A stretch of DNA of 17,817 nt from Larix sibirica (GCA_004151065.3 NWUY0300019711.1:1-17817), one strand, 5' to 3'; numbered from the stretch's first letter, positions 9,761 to 17,508 are shown. The notes: a model not told the origin generated them from the letters alone. Translations and numbers: made by a program.

Positions 9761-10020
9761 GACAAGACTATAACCATTGAAGCAACAATACTTGAAGCAG
9801 AAGATGAAGTAGAGGAAAACAAGGTTCACAAGCATAGTCACTAGTTAGGGGTATTCCAACAAGGACTCGAAGAAATTTTGTTCAAGGTGAGACATCAAGG
9901 ATAGTAGCTCAGGCTACTCCTAATTCTCATTAAGAAATCATTTTGACCAAATTACTAGAAAGACTAGAATTGTACAAGAAATTTATGAAGAATTAGATAT
10001 TTATTCAATTGTTGCATTGT
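9761..10020 (+). other. copia spacer between integrase and RT
   Basis: A low-complexity acidic stretch with fragments such as EAEDEVEENK and ARRVFQQGL-like text lies between the integrase and RT. In copia elements this is a poorly conserved linker. Nothing else is recognisable here. Confidence 0.55.
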
Positions 10021-10024
10021 TCTC

Positions 10025-10734
10025 ATGCAACCTACATTCTTTAAACAAGCAATTAGATATGAACATTGTGTCAAAGAAATGGATGAAGAACAAGATTGCA
10101 TAGAGAAGAGTGATACATGGGATCTAGTAGATTTTCCTAAAGAAAATTATTATATTGGTGTGAAATGGGTTTATAAAACCAAATTTAATGAAAATAGTGA
10201 AGTTGAAAGATATAAGGCAAGGCTAGTAGCAAAGGGATTTACACAACAACTTGTAATTGATTTTGGAGAAACATTTGCACTAGTGGCCATATTAGATGTA
10301 CAATAAGGGCAGTCTTAGCTATAACTACTCAAAACAAATGGAAGGTATACTAAGTGGATGTAAAATATGCATTCTTAAATGATATTCTTGAAGAAGAAAT
10401 TTATGTGGAGATGCCACCGAGATATGAGATGAAAGGATAGGAAGATAAGGTATACAGGTTGAAGAAAACTCTTTATGTGCTTAAGCAACCTCTAAGAGCT
10501 TAATACAATAGAATAGATTCTTATTAGATCAACATCGGAGTTAGTAGACGCAACAATGAGTCCACTCTATTTATATGTTGATGACATGATTTTCATACGA
10601 AACATGCTAGTAGATAAGTTTAAATCATCTATGAAATAGGAATTTGCAATGACAAATATGGGCTTGATGAAGTAATTCCTTGGCATAGAAGTGAGTCAAA
10701 TTCTAGAATTTTTATATGTCAAACAAAATATGCA
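10025..10734 (+). pseudogene. copia reverse transcriptase remnant
   Basis: The open stretch at 10025-10303 contains AIRYEHCVKEMDEE, TWDLVDFPKENYYIGVKWVYK and YKARLVAKGFTQQ, the hallmark start of copia RT. A frameshift near 10300 is followed by TIRAVLAITTQNKWKVY, stop, VDVKYAFLND (motif A Asp present), EEEIYVEMPPRYEMKG, stop, and VYRLKKTLYVLKQP. The catalytic box is LYVDDM, with YVDD at 10574-10585 intact. Stops replace Gln or Trp of the family consensus in several places, as expected of C-to-T and G-to-A decay. A KFLGIEV-like motif with one stop then leads to RNase H. Confidence 0.92.
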
Positions 10735-11531
10735 TTGCATGTGTTGAAAATATTTAGAATGATGAATTGCAAGGAAACACCTACACCGATAGCAATAAGA
10801 ACAAAACTTAGCAAAGGAGATAAATGTTCAAATATAGATTCTACATTGTTCGAGAGATTACTTGGCAATATCATGTATCTCACTACCATTAGACCAAAAA
10901 TTATGTATGTTGTCAACTTGATTTCTAGGATCATGGAATCTCTAAAAGACCCACATTGGCAAGTTGGCAAAATAAATATGAGATATATCGCTGACACAAT
11001 AAGGTATGGAATATTATATTCCAACCCTAATGATGATTTTTTGGTTGGTTATACTGACAATGATTTTGTAGGTAGCATGTATGACAGGAAGAGCGCTTCA
11101 TGTTATGTCTTCCATCTTAGTTCATTTGTAAATAAATTCATAGGCATCCAAGAAGCAACACATTGTGACAATCTCATCAGCATAAACTGACTATGTAGCA
11201 ACAACAACAATAGCTTGTCAAGAAGTATGGATACGAATAATAATGGGTTATCTTAAGTAAGAAAACATAAGATCCAACTCCAATTTATTGTGACAACAAT
11301 TCAATCATAACTCTATCTAAGAACCACATTTTTCACCCAAAAAGCAAGCATATAGATACTATATATCATTTTTGGAGAGTTTGTAAACAATGGTGATATA
11401 TATGTAGAATTTTGTAAAGTAAAAAAACACAATTGGGTGATCTATTCACAAAGTCATTGGCAAGAGATATTTTTGAATTTCATAGACATAATCTAGGTGT
11501 TGACATTGAAGCATTGAATGCTCATAATTAA
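10735..11531 (+). pseudogene. copia RNase H remnant and pol C-terminus
   Basis: The open stretch 10735-11187 starts with MNCKETPTPIAIRTKLSKGD, then FERLLGNIMYLTTIRPKIMYVVNLISR, both typical of the copia connection region. RNase H begins at LVGYTDNDFVGSMYDRKSASCYVF. After 11190 the frame changes and a stop falls where the family has AEAEY. Later text includes IYCDNNSIITLSKN, HPKSKHIDTIYHF and LGDLFTKSLA. The protein end LGVDIEALNAHN is followed by TAA at 11529-11531, directly against the polypurine tract. The 151-codon length is the longest open piece of this element, but the full domain is broken. Confidence 0.9.
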
Positions 11532-11538
11532 GGGGGAG
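11529..11538 (+). promoter_or_regulatory. Polypurine tract of the copia element
   Basis: TAAGGGGGAG overlaps the pol stop codon and directly precedes TGTTG, the usual start of a copia LTR. This purine run primes plus-strand cDNA synthesis in such elements. Confidence 0.8.
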
Positions 11539-11830
11539 TGTTGAAATAATGTAATTACTCACACTGTCTGTCCATTTAGTTCAGAATAGTTGTTTTGTGT
11601 ATTATGAAGTTGGCGATGTCATGTAGCTTTTAGATCTAGACATTACATTTAGACAATTCTTAACATCTAATTGTTTCTAGAGAATGAGAATTATTCTTCA
11701 ATGTGTTTATAACCATTTCACAAGTAATGCAAATATGTGTAATAGCACATGAATGCAAGAGTTTAGATCAAAATGTTTATTAGCTATAGCAACAATCATA
11801 GTGTTCATAGTGTTAGAATATGTTTTTGCA
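11539..11830 (+). repeat. Putative 3' LTR of the copia element
   Basis: The sequence starts TGTTGAAATAATG immediately after the polypurine tract, as copia LTRs do. A TATA-like TTTATAA lies near 11707. A possible terminal CA is at 11829-11830 (TTTTTGCA), giving about 292 bp. The end is uncertain because the 71-bp tandem repeat begins inside the interval. No second LTR copy is available in the window for comparison. Confidence 0.6.
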
Positions 11831-12040
11831 GGTCAAGATCAAAATGTTTATTAGCTATAACAACAATCATAGTGTTCATAGTGTTCGAATATGTTTTTAG
11901 AGGTCAAGATCAAAATGTTTATTAGCTATAGCAACAATCATAGTGTTCATAGTGTTCGAATATGTTTTTACAGGTCAAGATCAAAATGTTTATTAGCTAT
12001 AGCAAGAATTATAGTATTCATAGTATTAGAACTTAGGTCA
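11766..12040. repeat. 71-bp tandem repeat, about 3.9 copies
   Basis: Units beginning GATCAAAATGTTTATTAGC start at 11766, 11837, 11908 and 11979, an exact 71-bp period. The first three copies are nearly identical. The fourth is more diverged and truncated near GAACTTAGGTCA. The array spans the possible LTR end at 11830, so each unit may contain a duplicated LTR terminus. Confidence 0.93.
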
Positions 12041-12462
12041 AAAAATGAACTGACATAGATTTTTTTAATTACTTTTTTTATTTAGTGCTTAATACAATGA
12101 AAACTATGTCAATATCCCTATCCTTGATGTTTAATGTTGAGCCTAATGGTTAAGCACAGTTGTTTTCTACACCTATGTAAACTTTAAATTTAATATTTAG
12201 TTGAAAATAAATTGAAAAAGATCTTAATGTTTTTCTTAATGTCAAATGTTTTGTTTTGAATATTTAATATAACAGATGGTGATAACAACATCCTCAATAA
12301 ATTAAAAGGCATAATGGAAACAACATTCTCACGATTTAAAATCGTGAGTAATAGATAATCTTACTACACAAAGTGAAAATGGCTTTAAAAACAAAAAGTT
12401 TAGCCATACAACATTGACCCCATTCAGCAAACCATGCTTTCATTGTTTCATGGTATTATCCA
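12041..12462. other. P450 3' flank, no gene
   Basis: AT-rich sequence downstream of the P450 stop, probably including its 3' untranslated region. A minus-strand AATAAA (TTTATT on the plus strand at 12077-12082) is a possible but distant poly(A) signal. Apart from the palindrome at 12328-12348, no coding or repeat structure is seen. Confidence 0.5.
12328..12348. repeat. 10-bp perfect palindrome downstream of the P450
   Basis: CTCACGATTT at 12328-12337 and AAATCGTGAG at 12339-12348 are exact reverse complements with a single central base. It lies about 115 bp beyond the P450 stop codon, inside the likely 3' untranslated region, and could form a hairpin or be a dyad protein site. Its role is unknown. 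Confidence 0.75.
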
Positions 12463-14049
12463 TTATGGTGGTGTTATGTCAGCAGGTCCGCTAATTTTGC
12501 TGTATAACGGAGTCTCTCTCGGCTGTAACGTTACCTTGAGGCCATGTTCCATGAAGATAGTGAGCCCGAACTTGGCCTTTACAGGATGCTCGGGATCGAT
12601 TCTCATTCGGTAACGAAGAAGAAGATGAGCGGCCACACACTTCATATTGACATAAGCCATCTCCCTTCCCAGGCACAGCCGAGGTCCAGCATTGAAGACG
12701 GGATACTTGTAATCCGATTCCTTCATGCAGGTCCCATCTCTATTAATCCATCTCTCCGGCTTGAATTCCATGCAGTCTTTACCCCACACGCTCTCCATCC
12801 GATTAGTGGCATAAATAAAATACAGAAGCTTTGAGCCCTTCTTCACATGAGTCCCATCCGGTAAAAACACGTCGCGTACTGCTTGCCTGTAGCTGAGGGG
12901 AACAGGAGGGTAGAGCCTCATAGCTTCAGACAAAGCGGCATGCAAATACTGCATGCCTTTCACATCATCGGGAGTAAAGTAAACCGTATTGATATCGCAA
13001 GGATTTTTACTGGATTTAGCCTTCAAAATCTGGGAGAGTTCCGACAGAATTCTTGTCTCTACATCTGGATGTTGGTTTAGCAGCCAGAAGAACCATGATA
13101 ACGCCAGAGAAGACGTATCTCTAGCAGCAAGAATTATGCTGAGACACAGATCTCGAACAGATTTCAAAGAAGGAGAACGCCCTTGCTGTGTCTCCAGGTG
13201 GATAAAAGTAGACAAGATATCTCCATACTGTGCGCGTTTTTCATTGCTCATTTTCTTCAGCTCCGCCATTTTGAACCCCACAAGTTCTGAAGCATATTCA
13301 AGTATTATACCCATGGCTCTTTTGTGCTTTCTCTCAAAACCAACATTGAGAAATTTCATCACTTTTGATACAAATGGAGGAATAATGAGACGGTAAGTGC
13401 AGGATTCGATGGCTTCATCGAAGGCTTCAGCAAAGGGAACCTCTGGAAGATCGGGCAGCAGAAACCCGGTGTCTTTGCCCGCTATAGCCAAACAAATGAT
13501 ATCGAAGTTAAAGCGAAGCAAAATGTCTTGTATATCCAACGAAGATTTGTTCTTGCACGATTCTTGCAGGATTGGAATGAGTCTTTCCAGGATTGATCCT
13601 TGTATCTGATTTAAGCTCTGATCACGAAAAGCGGTGCTGCTCATGGCTATGGCCACGGCCTTCCTCTGCCTCTTCCACAGCTCGTCGTCCGCCACGAAGA
13701 GACCGTCTCCAAAGATGTCGAAGAAAACGGACTTGAAGCTCGGGCCTCTGGGGAAATTAGCGAAATCGTCTTTGAGAATGAATTCTAGATTTTGCGGGCT
13801 GGAAGTGACGACTTCGAAAAAGTGCTTGCTTCCAAAAGGTCCCTTGAATGTGAATGTCCCGCCACTGCGAATCACTATTCCCGCTGCCCATTCGTATGCG
13901 TTGCTTAGATTCCATATGAGTGAAGGCATCATGCCCACAATTGGCCAATTCACAGGATCGCCTTTGTATTTTCTCGATTTGGTCATGTACCATATAATAG
14001 CCACGATCACCATGAGGGCACTGATGAATCCCCCTGAGTATGTTTCCAT
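12463..14049 (-). CDS. CYP86-clan cytochrome P450 (fatty-acid hydroxylase-like)
   Basis: A single intact 528-codon frame encodes a microsomal P450. A hydrophobic anchor spans residues about 8-21, followed by the hinge DPVNWPIVGMMP (31-42). The C-helix WxxxR is W125/R129. The I-helix is AARDTSS (308-314), the ExxR pair E375/R378, PERW 431-434, and the heme loop FNAGPRLCLG 452-461 with ligand C459. FNAGPRLCLG, LPDLPEVPFAEAF and IYATNRM...WGKDCMEFKPERW are typical of the CYP86 clan, and by memory it looks closest to CYP86B-like proteins. Those hydroxylate long-chain fatty acids at the omega position for cutin or suberin, in the ER with a P450 reductase; this role is inferred. The start is firm: an in-frame TAA lies two codons upstream, and the ATG has A at -3 and G at +4. 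No intron is needed. The usual I-helix AGRDT is AARDT here. Family level is sure, subfamily not. Confidence 0.95.
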   Translation of the reverse strand: METYSGGFISALMVIVAIIWYMTKSRKYKGDPVNWPIVGMMPSLIWNLSNAYEWAAGIVIRSGGTFTFKGPFGSKHFFEVVTSSPQNLEFILKDDFANFPRGPSFKSVFFDIFGDGLFVADDELWKRQRKAVAIAMSSTAFRDQSLNQIQGSILERLIPILQESCKNKSSLDIQDILLRFNFDIICLAIAGKDTGFLLPDLPEVPFAEAFDEAIESCTYRLIIPPFVSKVMKFLNVGFERKHKRAMGIILEYASELVGFKMAELKKMSNEKRAQYGDILSTFIHLETQQGRSPSLKSVRDLCLSIILAARDTSSLALSWFFWLLNQHPDVETRILSELSQILKAKSSKNPCDINTVYFTPDDVKGMQYLHAALSEAMRLYPPVPLSYRQAVRDVFLPDGTHVKKGSKLLYFIYATNRMESVWGKDCMEFKPERWINRDGTCMKESDYKYPVFNAGPRLCLGREMAYVNMKCVAAHLLLRYRMRIDPEHPVKAKFGLTIFMEHGLKVTLQPRETPLYSKISGPADITPP

Positions 14050-14200
14050 CTTTTAACTGTAATAATCAGGATTTGAAACTCAACTTCTTGGGTTTGTATA
14101 AAATAAATCTATACTGCAAATGAAAATCGTAAGGACTAACAATATGCACTTGAACAATCAGATCCACGATGCTTAAAATGAAAACTTCAAGGCAGAAATT

Positions 14201-14220
14201 CTCACTATATTATAGTAAAC
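14201..14220 (-). promoter_or_regulatory. TATA-like motif upstream of the P450
   Basis: The minus strand reads GTTTACTATAATATAGTGAG here, with a TATAATATA core about 155 bp upstream of the P450 ATG. The distance would give a 5' leader of about 120 bases. It is a plausible but unproven core promoter. Confidence 0.35.
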
Positions 14221-14359
14221 TTTTCGACAAAATTTGTATCTGAGATAGGGGAAGATCGCTCTGAATAGTTACACTTGCCAAACGATCAAAAGAAAGAAGA
14301 AATAGACCCGAGCGTAGGATGGTGCCAACCCAGGCCAGAATCCTGGATTCACAGAGCAG

Positions 14360-14367
14360 TGCATGCA
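14360..14367. promoter_or_regulatory. RY-like palindrome TGCATGCA
   Basis: The 8-bp palindrome TGCATGCA contains CATGCA, the core of plant RY elements bound by B3-domain factors. It is about 310 bp upstream of the P450 ATG. A short motif like this can occur by chance. Confidence 0.3.
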
Positions 14368-14764
14368 ACCAATGGATTGTTTCTTATTATTGAGCGATCC
14401 AGTACTAAAAACCTAATGTATTCAACTAGCCATCAGTGGCTGTGCTCGGTGAATTTTGGCTCAAAAAACCGGATTTTTCTTCAAAAGTCAGTCGGTACCT
14501 GACATATGTTAAAATGTGAACGGAAGCTCAGCTGCCCGGTACTCCAAATGTGCTGTGTGATTTAAATAGCGAATTGCCAGTGCCACAGCTCACCTGCACA
14601 GTACTGAAAACCATGGACATGTGTCTGTCATTTAAAGAAGCAACGTTGTACAGATAATCTTGGGTGATGGTGCTTATGGCAGTTGGCTGATGTTGCACGC
14701 TAAAGTGACAGGAACCACTTAGTGTAAGCAGAGACCGGAAGCAATTAATACTCCGAGCTGGGAG

Positions 14765-15022
14765 ATAAGGTTTGATAATGTAGTTCCCTTCGCTGACACG
14801 GTCTAGCTTTAATGCGTAAAGCGGTGCTATGAACAGTAGTGAACGTTTGTGTTTTTTACACGATGCAGGTGCAGTTATGAACAGACCAACCAGTTACTTG
14901 CATTAGTTAAAGTCTGGTAAGGTTTGGTAATGTACTTCCCTTCGCCCACAAATCGGAGTTATGAATAGTTAACGTCCATGGTCTTTCAGGATGCGAGGTA
15001 TAGTTATGAACATACCAACCAG
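14765..15022. repeat. Diverged tandem duplication in the P450 upstream region
   Basis: Copy 1 at 14765-14893 and copy 2 at 14917-15022 share a start (TAAGGTTTG.TAATGTA.TTCCCTTCGC) and an end (AGTTATGAACA.ACCAACCAG), with a diverged middle. Copy 2 lacks about 20 bases. Each copy ends with ACCAACC (14885-14891 and 15014-15020), which matches the AC-type element recognised by some plant MYB factors. They lie about 840-970 bp upstream of the P450 start. Confidence 0.8.
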
Positions 15023-15124
15023 ACCAAGTTCTTTGAAGGGAGGTATAGCTCCTTAGAGAGGAAGGTAACCATGATAATAATAATACATCTACTTTCCAAT
15101 AGGACAATATGAAGAATGCAACAA

Positions 15125-15205
15125 TAAAAGTAAATGAACTCAACGTCCAAGAACAAAACTAAATGAACTCCACGTCTAACAACAAAAGCAAATGAACTCA
15201 ACTCA
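15125..15205. repeat. 29-bp tandem repeat, about 2.5 copies
   Basis: AAATGAACTC starts at 15132, 15161 and 15190, an exact 29-bp period. Units have the form AAATGAACTC-AACGTCCAAG-AACAAAACT with a few substitutions. A partial unit (CAACAATAAAAGT) precedes the first copy. It lies just beyond the duplicated segment upstream of the P450. Confidence 0.85.
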
Positions 15206-15209
15206 TTTC

Positions 15210-16310
15210 AGCTAAAGCTAATTAATAATTGTTAGGTTTTATATACATCGTCAATCAAAAAAATTTCCATTATTATGATAGTTATTATTGTTTTTTGTTT
15301 GTTTTTATTATTATTAATTAGTTATATGGATTATACCACTATTAAAATTAAAATGTTTTTAAATAATTTATTATTATATTATATATTTTAAATTCAAAAT
15401 ATTATTTTTTTACTAAATAAAAAAGGTAGCGATGTGTTTTTTCAATATTAAATTATAAAGAGATATATTTATGTAAACACTCAAAATTTTTATGAAAACA
15501 TTAAAAAAATATTATGTACAATTTTTTTTTAATGTTTAATAAATTTGATGTTATAATTTTATTATTATTACTCCATATTTTTTATTTGATTGGTATTAAT
15601 TCAATTTTATGTTAATTTTTTATAATAAATATTTTTAATGTTTATAAAGTATAATTTATTAAATTGATTTTTTCAATTAAAAGTAAATTTTATTTTCTTA
15701 TTAATCAAAAAGGTTATGGTCCATAGATAGACATAAATCTACTAGAATGTGATTTAATTTTTAAAAAAACAAAAAAAACATTTAATATAAAATTTTATAA
15801 AAATGCAATGTGACAATTTTTACATAACATTTCACTTTTGTGTATTAAAAGACAAAAACAATTTTTTTATGTCACTTTTTATATGATATTTTGATTTTAA
15901 CGTGACAAATTCTAAATCTTATTATTATTTTAATGTTTGAACTATAATAAATAATTAATGTGACAAGTCCTATAAACTTGTTATGTTCTTACTATTTCTC
16001 CTTACTTTCTCAATTTATATATTCAACTTATAACTTATTTATTTTTTTCATTTTTTCTTTTTTGGCATGGATTAGTCACTTTGTGGCATATTCATTTGTT
16101 TAATATATGATTTAAAAATGTATAAATGAAATACACATGTTATGGAATTTAATTCTAAAACACAATGTTACTAGACTCGAAACCGGCAATAATTCAATGA
16201 GGCAAAAGAGCGAAGAGTTTGAATATCGGGAAAAAATCAACAAATACAAAAAATAAATATATATACATATTTTGAATTAAAAAAAACCTTTTTCATAGGT
16301 ATTCAAAATA
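15210..16310. other. Very AT-rich spacer, no gene
   Basis: About 1.1 kb composed largely of A/T runs and ATT-type microsatellite stretches (for example near 15289-15320). There is no open frame of note, no terminal inverted repeat that I can see, and no match to the nearby transposons. GTGACAA recurs near 15810, 15902 and 15960, but without a regular period. It may be an old unrecognised element or a matrix-attachment-like AT block; nothing in the sequence decides this. Confidence 0.6.
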
Positions 16311-16338
16311 GCCATGTCCATATACTGTAAGATATCAA

Positions 16339-16432
16339 TAGATGTCCAAAAGATATCAATTCCCATCCATAAGTCGAGTCTAGAATCGAGATAGATGTCC
16401 AAAATATATCAAATCTAATCCATAACATGGGT
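16339..16432. repeat. Imperfect 53-bp direct repeat
   Basis: TAGATGTCCAAAA-ATATCAA...CCATAA occurs at about 16339-16376 and again at about 16392-16430, offset by 53 bp. The copies share AGATGTCCAAAA (16340) and AGATGTCCAAAA (16393) and a trailing ATCCATAA. This is a modest local duplication. Confidence 0.65.
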
Positions 16433-16493
16433 CCAAAATACATGCAAGTAAGGATTTAGAATTCAAATACCAAATGCTAAATAGTAAGAAAAA

Positions 16494-16685
16494 CTAAGAC
16501 GTAGATGATCCTACATATTCGGTTGCTTGACCCTCAAGAGTCTCTAAATCCTCAAGACTAAAAAGATTAGCATCCATTGACTGAATCCAAGTAGATGTAA
16601 CAGTAGGATCCCTGTCTTGATCCAACCCTAGCTCTATGTCTTCCTTGTCGAAGGAAATAGTTGAATGATCCAAACTTGTCAACAT
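16494..16685 (-). CDS. Orphan acidic 63-codon ORF, unknown
   Basis: An ATG-initiated frame on the minus strand ends with TAG at 16496-16494. The product is rich in Asp, Glu, Ser and Thr (for example DKEDIELGLDQDRDP, SLEDLETLEG, and the end EYVGSSTS) and has normal-looking codon use. I do not recognise a family. Its acidic tail, with DPT...W followed by an acidic end, vaguely recalls the C-terminal exon of some hAT-type transposases, but this is a guess. It could also be the last exon of a gene lying to the right, or chance. No partner exon is recognisable upstream. Confidence 0.3.
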   Translation of the reverse strand: MLTSLDHSTISFDKEDIELGLDQDRDPTVTSTWIQSMDANLFSLEDLETLEGQATEYVGSSTS

Positions 16686-16689
16686 CAAG

Positions 16690-16985
16690 ATACATTGAAA
16701 ATGTGAATTAAACTTTAAACTTTAAACCAATCCTTCAAAAGTTCAAATTTAAATTACAAATGATTAAGCCTTTAATGCTTAAGTGTCTCACCAAGTAACT
16801 TCCTATTGCAATGCCAAAGGTTGTAGTGGAAAAAAAAAAGGTCGTTCAAGCGCTTTTGTGTCAAGCGATTGCACTACTGTCATGTCCCCGGTCACCTCGG
16901 TGCCCTTCAAAGGCGATGGGAGACATCCTGATACATTTTTTTTTCTCCAATAATTCACTATGATTTTACGCGCAGTTGCAATGGC
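16690..16985. other. Spacer between orphan ORF and 75-bp array
   Basis: No convincing gene or repeat family here. It begins AT-rich, with a small AAACTTT doublet near 16710-16725, and becomes more GC-rich and CpG-containing from about 16850, towards the repeat array. Confidence 0.5.
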
Positions 16986-17508
16986 CACCGATCTGCAATC
17001 GACAATCTACCCTGCCACAATCCGCAGTCGGTATTCAGAAATCGGATTGCCAAAATACTCAGCGTTGAAAACACCTCTTCGACTTCCGCAATCCGCAATC
17101 TACAGATCGGAAGTCGGAAGGGCAGAGTGCTCAAATCACGGCGTCGAACAAAATACAATCCTGACTTCCACAATCCGTAGATTGGAAGTTGAAAATGCAG
17201 AGCGCCAAAATGCCCTACGTTGAATAAATGTGCCCCCGACTTTTGCATTCCGTAGTGCGGAAGTCAAAAATGTGGAGCGCCAAAATGCCTGGTGGTGCAA
17301 AAATGCACCCCCGACTTCTGCATTCCACAATGCGAAAGTCGAAAATGTGGAGCGCCAAAATGCTCGGCTCTGAAGAAATGTGCCCTCGACTTCCGCATTC
17401 CGCAGTGGAGAAGTCGAAAATGCGGAGCGCCAAAATGCCCGGCGCTGCAGAAATGCGCCCCCGACTTCCGCATTCCGCAATGCGGATGTAGAAATTCGAG
17501 AGTTGGCC
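16985..17508. repeat. CpG-rich 75-bp tandem array with self-complementary units
   Basis: Units beginning GACTTC (or GACTTTT) start at 17163, 17238, 17313, 17388 and 17463, an exact 75-bp period. Older, more diverged units lie before them, with one at 17081 (82 bp from the next) and one about 17005. The last is truncated near 17508. Each unit holds a near-palindrome, consensus stem GACTTCCGCATT, loop CCGC, then the complementary strand, followed by a GAGCGCCAAAATGCC segment. Because 75 is a multiple of 3, the array opens long frames on both strands with a 25-residue repeat. These are not taken as genes. Confidence 0.92.

Larger units (their letters stand above)
7461..11830 (+). mobile_element. 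Degenerate Ty1/copia retrotransposon
   Basis: The domain order gag, protease region, GAG-pre-integrase, integrase, RT, RNase H is diagnostic for Ty1/copia (integrase before RT). The body runs from the gag ATG at 7461 to the pol stop at 11529-11531. The polypurine tract AGGGGGAG (11531-11538) and a putative 3' LTR starting TGTTG at 11539 follow. All coding parts carry stops and frameshifts. No sequence resembling the start of the 3' LTR was found upstream of gag, so the 5' LTR is missing, displaced or too diverged to see. The right limit at 11830 rests on a possible terminal CA and is uncertain. Confidence 0.9.
14050..14764. other. P450 upstream (promoter) region, no gene
   Basis: This is the 5' flank of the minus-strand P450. 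It is less AT-rich than the blocks further right and has no credible coding frame of its own. It holds a TATA-like motif and an RY-like motif, listed separately, and leads into the duplicated segment at 14765. A second AT-rich TATA-like string (minus strand TATAGATTTAT, about 14104-14114) lies close to the ATG and seems less likely as a core promoter. Confidence 0.5.

Noticed and set aside
10719-11024. 101-codon minus-strand ORF
   Set aside because: It lies antisense to the copia RT/RNase H region and has no family motif.
11766-12040. CRISPR-like regular array
   Set aside because: The repeats are contiguous 71-bp units without unique spacers, at a retrotransposon end in plant-type DNA.
13634-14056. 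140-codon plus-strand ORF opposite the P450 start
   Set aside because: It lies antisense to the well-supported P450 and shows no protein motif; it is a shadow frame. The same holds for the plus-strand frames at 12544-12834, 12989-13396 and 13397-13609.
14275-14502. 75-codon plus-strand ORF upstream of the P450
   Set aside because: No recognisable motif, no supporting neighbour, and it overlaps the likely promoter region.
16705-16726. AAACTTT repeats resembling a telomere-like motif
   Set aside because: Only about two units, and they do not match the plant telomere repeat TTTAGGG.
16803-16988. 61-codon minus-strand ORF beside the 75-bp array
   Set aside because: It has no motif and cannot be joined convincingly to the acidic ORF at 16494-16685.
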